This document shows positions 6,569 to 9,764 of a stretch of 9,764 nucleotides of DNA, one piece after another. This DNA is from Thiohalobacter sp. (lineage in GTDB: Bacteria; Pseudomonadota; Gammaproteobacteria; DSM-19610). The stretch spans positions 1-9,764 of the forward strand of contig JALWRY010000006.1 of the NCBI GenBank assembly GCA_027080445.1, written 5' to 3'. The notes below the pieces were generated by a model. That model had not been told where the DNA came from. It did not search any database and saw only the letters and a list, made by a program, of their open reading frames with translations. The translations under genes and the position numbers were made by a program. How positions within the stretch are numbered: position 1 is the stretch's first letter; each line of letters begins with the position of its first letter.

Positions 6569-7570
6569 TTGAATTCCACCGACACCAGCAATGATCGCCC
6601 GCGCATCGGCCTGATCACCAACCCGCACAGCCGCCGCAACCGGGACGGACTGGCGATAGTGGAAACCCGGGTGTCTGCGCAGGGGAACATCGACCATGTC
6701 ATTACGCAGTCGGCAGCGGATATTGCTGTGGCCTTGCGCCGCTTCGCCGAACAGGGTGTTGGCGTTGTCGCCATCAACGGCGGTGACGGCACCACGGCGC
6801 AGGTATTCGGCGCATTACTCGGCGATGACTCGCCATTCGAGGCCCCGCCCGCCGTGGTACTGCTGCCGGGTGGCACCACCAACATGAATGCCGCCGATGT
6901 CGGCCTGCGCGGCAAGCTGAAAACGGCCATCGATCGACTTTGCCGCTGGTCAAACGGTGAACCCCTGCCCGTGGAGCACCTTTCCCGCCCCATACTGCGT
7001 ATCGACGGCGCCGTCGGACAAGGCCCGCTGTACGGCATGTTCTTTGGCGCCGGGTCGATTATCATCGGTGGCATTGAACACTGCACCAGCCAGGTTCACC
7101 GCATGGGGATCACCGATGAAATCGGTCCCGGCGTGACACTGCTGCGAGCCGTGTGGGGCATACTGCGTGGCGACCCGCAGTTTGCCGCGCCGATCACTGT
7201 GCAGATCCGCACGGAAGGACAGCGCGAGGCGACACAAAAACAGCTCGCTGTACTGCTGGTCACCAGCCTGGAGCGCCTGTTCCTGGGCATTCATCCCTGG
7301 TGGGGGCAGGAAGCGCAAGCCCTGCACAGCACCTGGATAGAAAAATCCGCCCCCGGCCTGGTGAGAAGACTGGCCGGCCTGCTACGCGGTAAACCGGGCG
7401 CCGGCGCCACGGCGGAAAACGGTTATTTCAGCCACAACGTGCGGCAACTCGAACTGGATATGGACGCAAGCTTTACCATCGACGGCGAACGCTACCAGGC
7501 CAGTCGTGAACAGGGACCGGTCCGTATTGCAACGGGTGGCCACATCGAATTCCTGAGAATCGGATCCTGA
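6569..7570 (+). CDS. Diacylglycerol/sphingosine kinase-type lipid kinase (LCB5/DgkB-like)
   Basis: This 333-residue protein fits the diacylglycerol kinase catalytic family, which includes bacterial YegS/DgkB and eukaryotic sphingosine and ceramide kinases, and should phosphorylate a lipid hydroxyl with ATP. Motifs: ITNPHSRRN (16-24), the nucleotide-binding NGGDGT (70-75), PGGTTNMNAAD (100-110) and, near the C-terminus, FTIDGERY (302-309) with the conserved DGE. The start must be the TTG at 6569: an in-frame TAA lies at 6527, no ATG or GTG intervenes, and a later start would lose the first motif. No Shine-Dalgarno sequence precedes it. It heads a compact operon, its stop sharing one base with the next start codon. 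Diacylglycerol, a long-chain base or ceramide are all possible substrates; the ceramide-type genes in the window favour a sphingoid lipid, but this is inference. The soluble, peripheral-membrane nature is typical of the family. Confidence 0.9.
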   Translation: MNSTDTSNDRPRIGLITNPHSRRNRDGLAIVETRVSAQGNIDHVITQSAADIAVALRRFAEQGVGVVAINGGDGTTAQVFGALLGDDSPFEAPPAVVLLPGGTTNMNAADVGLRGKLKTAIDRLCRWSNGEPLPVEHLSRPILRIDGAVGQGPLYGMFFGAGSIIIGGIEHCTSQVHRMGITDEIGPGVTLLRAVWGILRGDPQFAAPITVQIRTEGQREATQKQLAVLLVTSLERLFLGIHPWWGQEAQALHSTWIEKSAPGLVRRLAGLLRGKPGAGATAENGYFSHNVRQLELDMDASFTIDGERYQASREQGPVRIATGGHIEFLRIGS

Positions 7571-8496
7571 TGCCGGCTGAACTCACACCGCCGCCGCAAC
7601 ATCCCGCACTGCATGCGCTGATCAATGCCTTACGCACGCGCTATGGCGAGAATGTACGCGCCATCCTGTTCTACGGTTCCTGCCTGCGCAGCGGCGATCC
7701 CTACGATGGACTGGTGGATCTTTATCTGATTGTCGACCGCTACCGCGATGCCAACAGCTCGCTGGCGCGGGCGTGCTGGAACTGGCTGTTACCACCCAAT
7801 GTGTTCTATACCGAAGTTGAACACGAGGCACGCAAGGTGCGCTGCAAGTACGCCATCCTGACACTGGCCGACCTGCAACGAGGCACCTCGCGCCGCTGGT
7901 TCCACTCCTACCTGTGGGGGCGATTCTGCCAGCCGGTTGCGATTGCCTGGCAGCGCGATGACGACAGCCGGCAACTGATCAACCGCTGTCTTTTGCAGGC
8001 GACCACGACCTTCCTGCAACGTGCGCTGCCGGCACTCCCCCCGCAGGGCGATATCGTCTCGCTCTGGCGCGACGGCCTGTCGCTCAGCTACCGTACCGAA
8101 TTGCGACCGGAGTCTGCCAACCGTACCGCGGAACTGGTTGCCGCCAACCTCGATTACTATGCCACCGTGACCGGCTATGCCGCCGATGCACTGGCGCCCG
8201 ACTTCCATCTGGACGTTTCGGAAACCGGCGCAAACTACCGGACGCACTATGCCGCGCTAAAACGCCTGCGCACCAAACTCGCCTGGAAACTGCGTAGCGC
8301 GCAGGGCAAAGTGCTGTCTGTAGCACGCCTGCTGAAGGCCCTGTTTACCTTCGATGGTGGACTCGACTATATTGCCTGGAAACTGGAACGGCATTCCGGC
8401 GTCAGCGTGGAAATCCCCGAGCGCGTGCGCCGCTGGCCATTGATCTTTATCTGGGGCATGTTCTGGAACCTGTACCGGCGCGGGGCCTTTCGCTAG
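7570..8496 (+). CDS. Tam41-like nucleotidyltransferase (putative CDP-lipid synthase)
   Basis: I read this 308-residue protein as a bacterial relative of Tam41, the mitochondrial CDP-diacylglycerol synthase that condenses CTP with phosphatidic acid. It has a nucleotidyltransferase-fold core: FYGSCLR (34-40), then YDGLVDLYLIVD (45-56) with acidic metal-ligand candidates Asp46, Asp50 and Asp56. Next comes KYAILTLADLQRG (93-105), like the Tam41 KYGVI..DL element, then LWGRFCQPVAI (115-125), like its RLQKPV element, then DGLSLSYRTELRPES (169-183), at the position of the Tam41 GLSYSGD stretch. The C-terminus is basic and aromatic, ending in WPLIFIWGMFWNLYRR (289-303), which could anchor it to the membrane. 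The ATG overlaps the kinase stop by one base, with GGA five bases upstream, suggesting translational coupling. The likely substrate is the phosphorylated lipid made by the kinase. The family assignment is from memory of motifs, and the reaction is inferred. Confidence 0.75.
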   Translation: MPAELTPPPQHPALHALINALRTRYGENVRAILFYGSCLRSGDPYDGLVDLYLIVDRYRDANSSLARACWNWLLPPNVFYTEVEHEARKVRCKYAILTLADLQRGTSRRWFHSYLWGRFCQPVAIAWQRDDDSRQLINRCLLQATTTFLQRALPALPPQGDIVSLWRDGLSLSYRTELRPESANRTAELVAANLDYYATVTGYAADALAPDFHLDVSETGANYRTHYAALKRLRTKLAWKLRSAQGKVLSVARLLKALFTFDGGLDYIAWKLERHSGVSVEIPERVRRWPLIFIWGMFWNLYRRGAFR

Positions 8497-8498
8497 CG

Positions 8499-9545
8499 AT
8501 GGAAGCTGTACATTCAAATCAGACCCCGCGTATCTGGCTGGTGATCGGCGACAAGCCGGGCGATAACGCCCAGATCGAAATCATTGCCGAAGCACTGGGG
8601 CTGCCTTACGAAGTCAAACGCGTCATCCCCAAACCTGACTATGTACTGGGAAAACCGCGCTTCAAGGCGTCACTTTACCACCTGGACAGGGAACGCTCGG
8701 ATAAACTCGAAGCCCCCTGGCCGGACGTGATCCTGACCATCGGCCGGCGCCCCTCGATGGCTGCACTGTGGATACAGGCGCAGTCCGGCGGGCGGAGCAA
8801 AATTGTCCTGCTGGGACGACCGAAACGCTGGATGGAGCGCTTTTCGCTGGTGATTGTACCCACCCAGTACCAGATGCCGGACGACGCGAAAGTCCTCAAG
8901 CTGGACCTGCCGCTGATGCGCAGTAATGAGACCGCGATTGCCGATGCAGCCGATGCCTGGCGCGAACGCCTTGCCGACCTGCCACGCCCCCTCACCGCCC
9001 TGTTGATCGGCGGTCAGACCAAACCCTTCCGCTTCGATGCCGACGCGGCAAGAGAACTGCTCGATGCCGCCCGCAAGGCTGCCGGCCAGGGATTCCTGTA
9101 CCTCAGCACCAGCCGGCGAACGCCACCGGCCGTCATCGAGGTACTCAGGGAAAATCTTCCACCGAACAGCCGGCTCTATTGCTGGTCAGCCGACAGCAGT
9201 GATAACCCCTACCTTGCCCTGATGGGCCTGGCGGACCGCTTCATCGTCACCGGCGACAGCGTTTCGATGATGGTTGAAGTAGCGCGCATGGGAAAACCGC
9301 TGGCCATCTATGCACTGCCTTACCAGAAGGGTTTCAGCGGGCGCCTGCTTCGGCTCGGAAAACCCCTGAACCGCCTGGGACTGCTGCGTAACACCCGCGA
9401 CCTGACAGCCATCCACCAACTGCTGTACGAGAAACAACTGGCCGTACCCCTGGGAGAGGATTTCCTGACGTCCGGGAAACGGCCGGCTGATGAACTGCGC
9501 CGGGTCACCGACAGGATCAGGGAAATCATTTCTCTCAGCCCATAA
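8499..9545 (+). CDS. ELM1-family (mitochondrial fission ELM1-like) GT-B-fold protein
   Basis: This 348-residue protein has the hallmarks of the ELM1 (DUF1022) family: VIGDKPGDNAQ (15-25), LTIGRRPS (79-86), GRPKRW (106-111), VIVPTQYQ (118-125), LIGGQTKPFRF (169-179) and a GT-B-like donor region VTGDSVSMMVE (250-260) followed by GKPLAIYALP (265-274). The family is named for a plant protein that helps mitochondrial fission, but bacterial members probably use the GT-B fold as glycosyltransferases or similar; none of this chemistry is visible directly. It starts two bases after the stop of the Tam41-like gene, so it should be co-transcribed with it and the kinase. A role in adding a sugar or polar group to the same lipid is a reasonable guess. 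The start codon has only a distant GGGG upstream; translation may depend on coupling. It is the last gene of the operon. Confidence 0.88.
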   Translation: MEAVHSNQTPRIWLVIGDKPGDNAQIEIIAEALGLPYEVKRVIPKPDYVLGKPRFKASLYHLDRERSDKLEAPWPDVILTIGRRPSMAALWIQAQSGGRSKIVLLGRPKRWMERFSLVIVPTQYQMPDDAKVLKLDLPLMRSNETAIADAADAWRERLADLPRPLTALLIGGQTKPFRFDADAARELLDAARKAAGQGFLYLSTSRRTPPAVIEVLRENLPPNSRLYCWSADSSDNPYLALMGLADRFIVTGDSVSMMVEVARMGKPLAIYALPYQKGFSGRLLRLGKPLNRLGLLRNTRDLTAIHQLLYEKQLAVPLGEDFLTSGKRPADELRRVTDRIREIISLSP

Positions 9546-9559
9546 AGCACACCAGTAAT

Positions 9560-9579
9560 CAAATAACTATTTGTTTTTA
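9560..9579 (+). terminator. Weak AT-rich hairpin with T-run after the operon
   Basis: CAAATA (9560-9565) and TATTTG (9568-9573) form a short AT-rich stem followed directly by TTTTTAT, 15 bases after the ELM1-like stop codon. The position and U-tract fit an intrinsic terminator, but the stem is weak, so efficiency would be low without help. Confidence 0.4.
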
Positions 9580-9708
9580 TGTAATTTAATATAGCGACAT
9601 GTTTGCGTATCAGGTAACTACACAAACACAGTCACCGGAGCACTCCAAACAGACATACCACCAACTATTACCTTGCATTTTCAAATGTATTGATTAATAT
9701 TACATGGT

Positions 9709-9764
9709 ATGAAAAGACACGCTACACCGCTTTTTCGTGAGCTTTTAACGCTTTTCCCCTGCGT
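9709..9764 (+). CDS. Possible start of a further gene, cut by the window edge
   Basis: An open frame begins at an ATG at 9709 and runs to the edge without a stop, reading MKRHATPLFRELLTLFPC. It is preceded by AT-rich sequence with a weak promoter-like pair, TTGCAT (9673-9678) and TAATAT (9695-9700), 16 bases apart; no ribosome binding site is evident. Only about 18 codons are visible, so neither function nor reality of the gene can be judged. The rest of 9546-9764 shows no other feature. Confidence 0.25.
   Translation, partial: MKRHATPLFRELLTLFPC

Noticed and set aside
6547..7086. A 179-codon minus-strand frame opposite the lipid kinase
   Set aside because: It is Ser/Pro/Arg-rich as typical for antisense of GC-rich coding sequence, while the sense strand carries intact GGDGT and DGE motifs.
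7789..8247. A 152-codon minus-strand frame opposite the Tam41-like gene
   Set aside because: It has no motif, no ribosome binding site and no operon context, and the sense gene is coupled to its neighbours on both sides.
9546..9708. Possible small RNA or tRNA gene in the AT-rich right end
   Set aside because: I find no cloverleaf, no conserved T-arm sequence and no strong hairpin apart from the weak stem just after the operon.

Overview
The window looks like a chromosomal segment of a moderately GC-rich Gram-negative bacterium, most likely a proteobacterium. The basis is codon use, family resemblances and a short palindromic repeat of a type scattered through many proteobacterial genomes. 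I cannot name the genus. Eight complete protein genes fill nearly all of it. No RNA genes, CRISPR arrays, transposases or phage genes are visible.

Layout. The left block is on the minus strand: a fatty acyl-AMP ligase / acyl-ACP synthetase (3006-1171), then, beyond a strong hairpin terminator, an NAD(P)-dependent epimerase-type reductase (1082-135). A 436-bp AT-rich divergent gap (3007-3442) with several hairpins separates this from plus-strand genes: a large YghO-like GNAT-fold acyltransferase (3443-4633), a palindromic REP/MITE-like element (4661-4747), and a MobA-like nucleotidyltransferase (4766-5560). A calcineurin-like phosphoesterase (6483-5521, minus) converges on the nucleotidyltransferase with a 40-bp tail overlap. 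It diverges from a tight three-gene plus-strand operon: a diacylglycerol/sphingosine-kinase-type lipid kinase (6569-7570), a protein resembling the mitochondrial CDP-diacylglycerol synthase Tam41 (7570-8496), and an ELM1-family GT-B-like protein (8499-9545). The last 219 bp are AT-rich; a further gene may begin at 9709.

How the genes may work together. The acyl-ACP synthetase, epimerase-type reductase and YghO-like acyltransferase match by family the accessory enzymes known from bacterial ceramide synthesis: loading a dedicated acyl carrier protein, reducing the 3-keto group, and N-acylating the long-chain base. Serine palmitoyltransferase and its carrier protein are not in the window and might lie beyond the left edge. 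The nucleotidyltransferase, phosphoesterase, lipid kinase, Tam41-like protein and ELM1-like protein look like a headgroup-building set. A lipid could be phosphorylated, a phospho-compound activated with a nucleotide, and the product transferred or decorated, giving an anionic or glycosylated sphingolipid. This pathway is inferred from family membership and gene neighbourhood. The exact headgroup, and the roles of the Tam41-like and ELM1-like proteins, are the least certain and most interesting parts.
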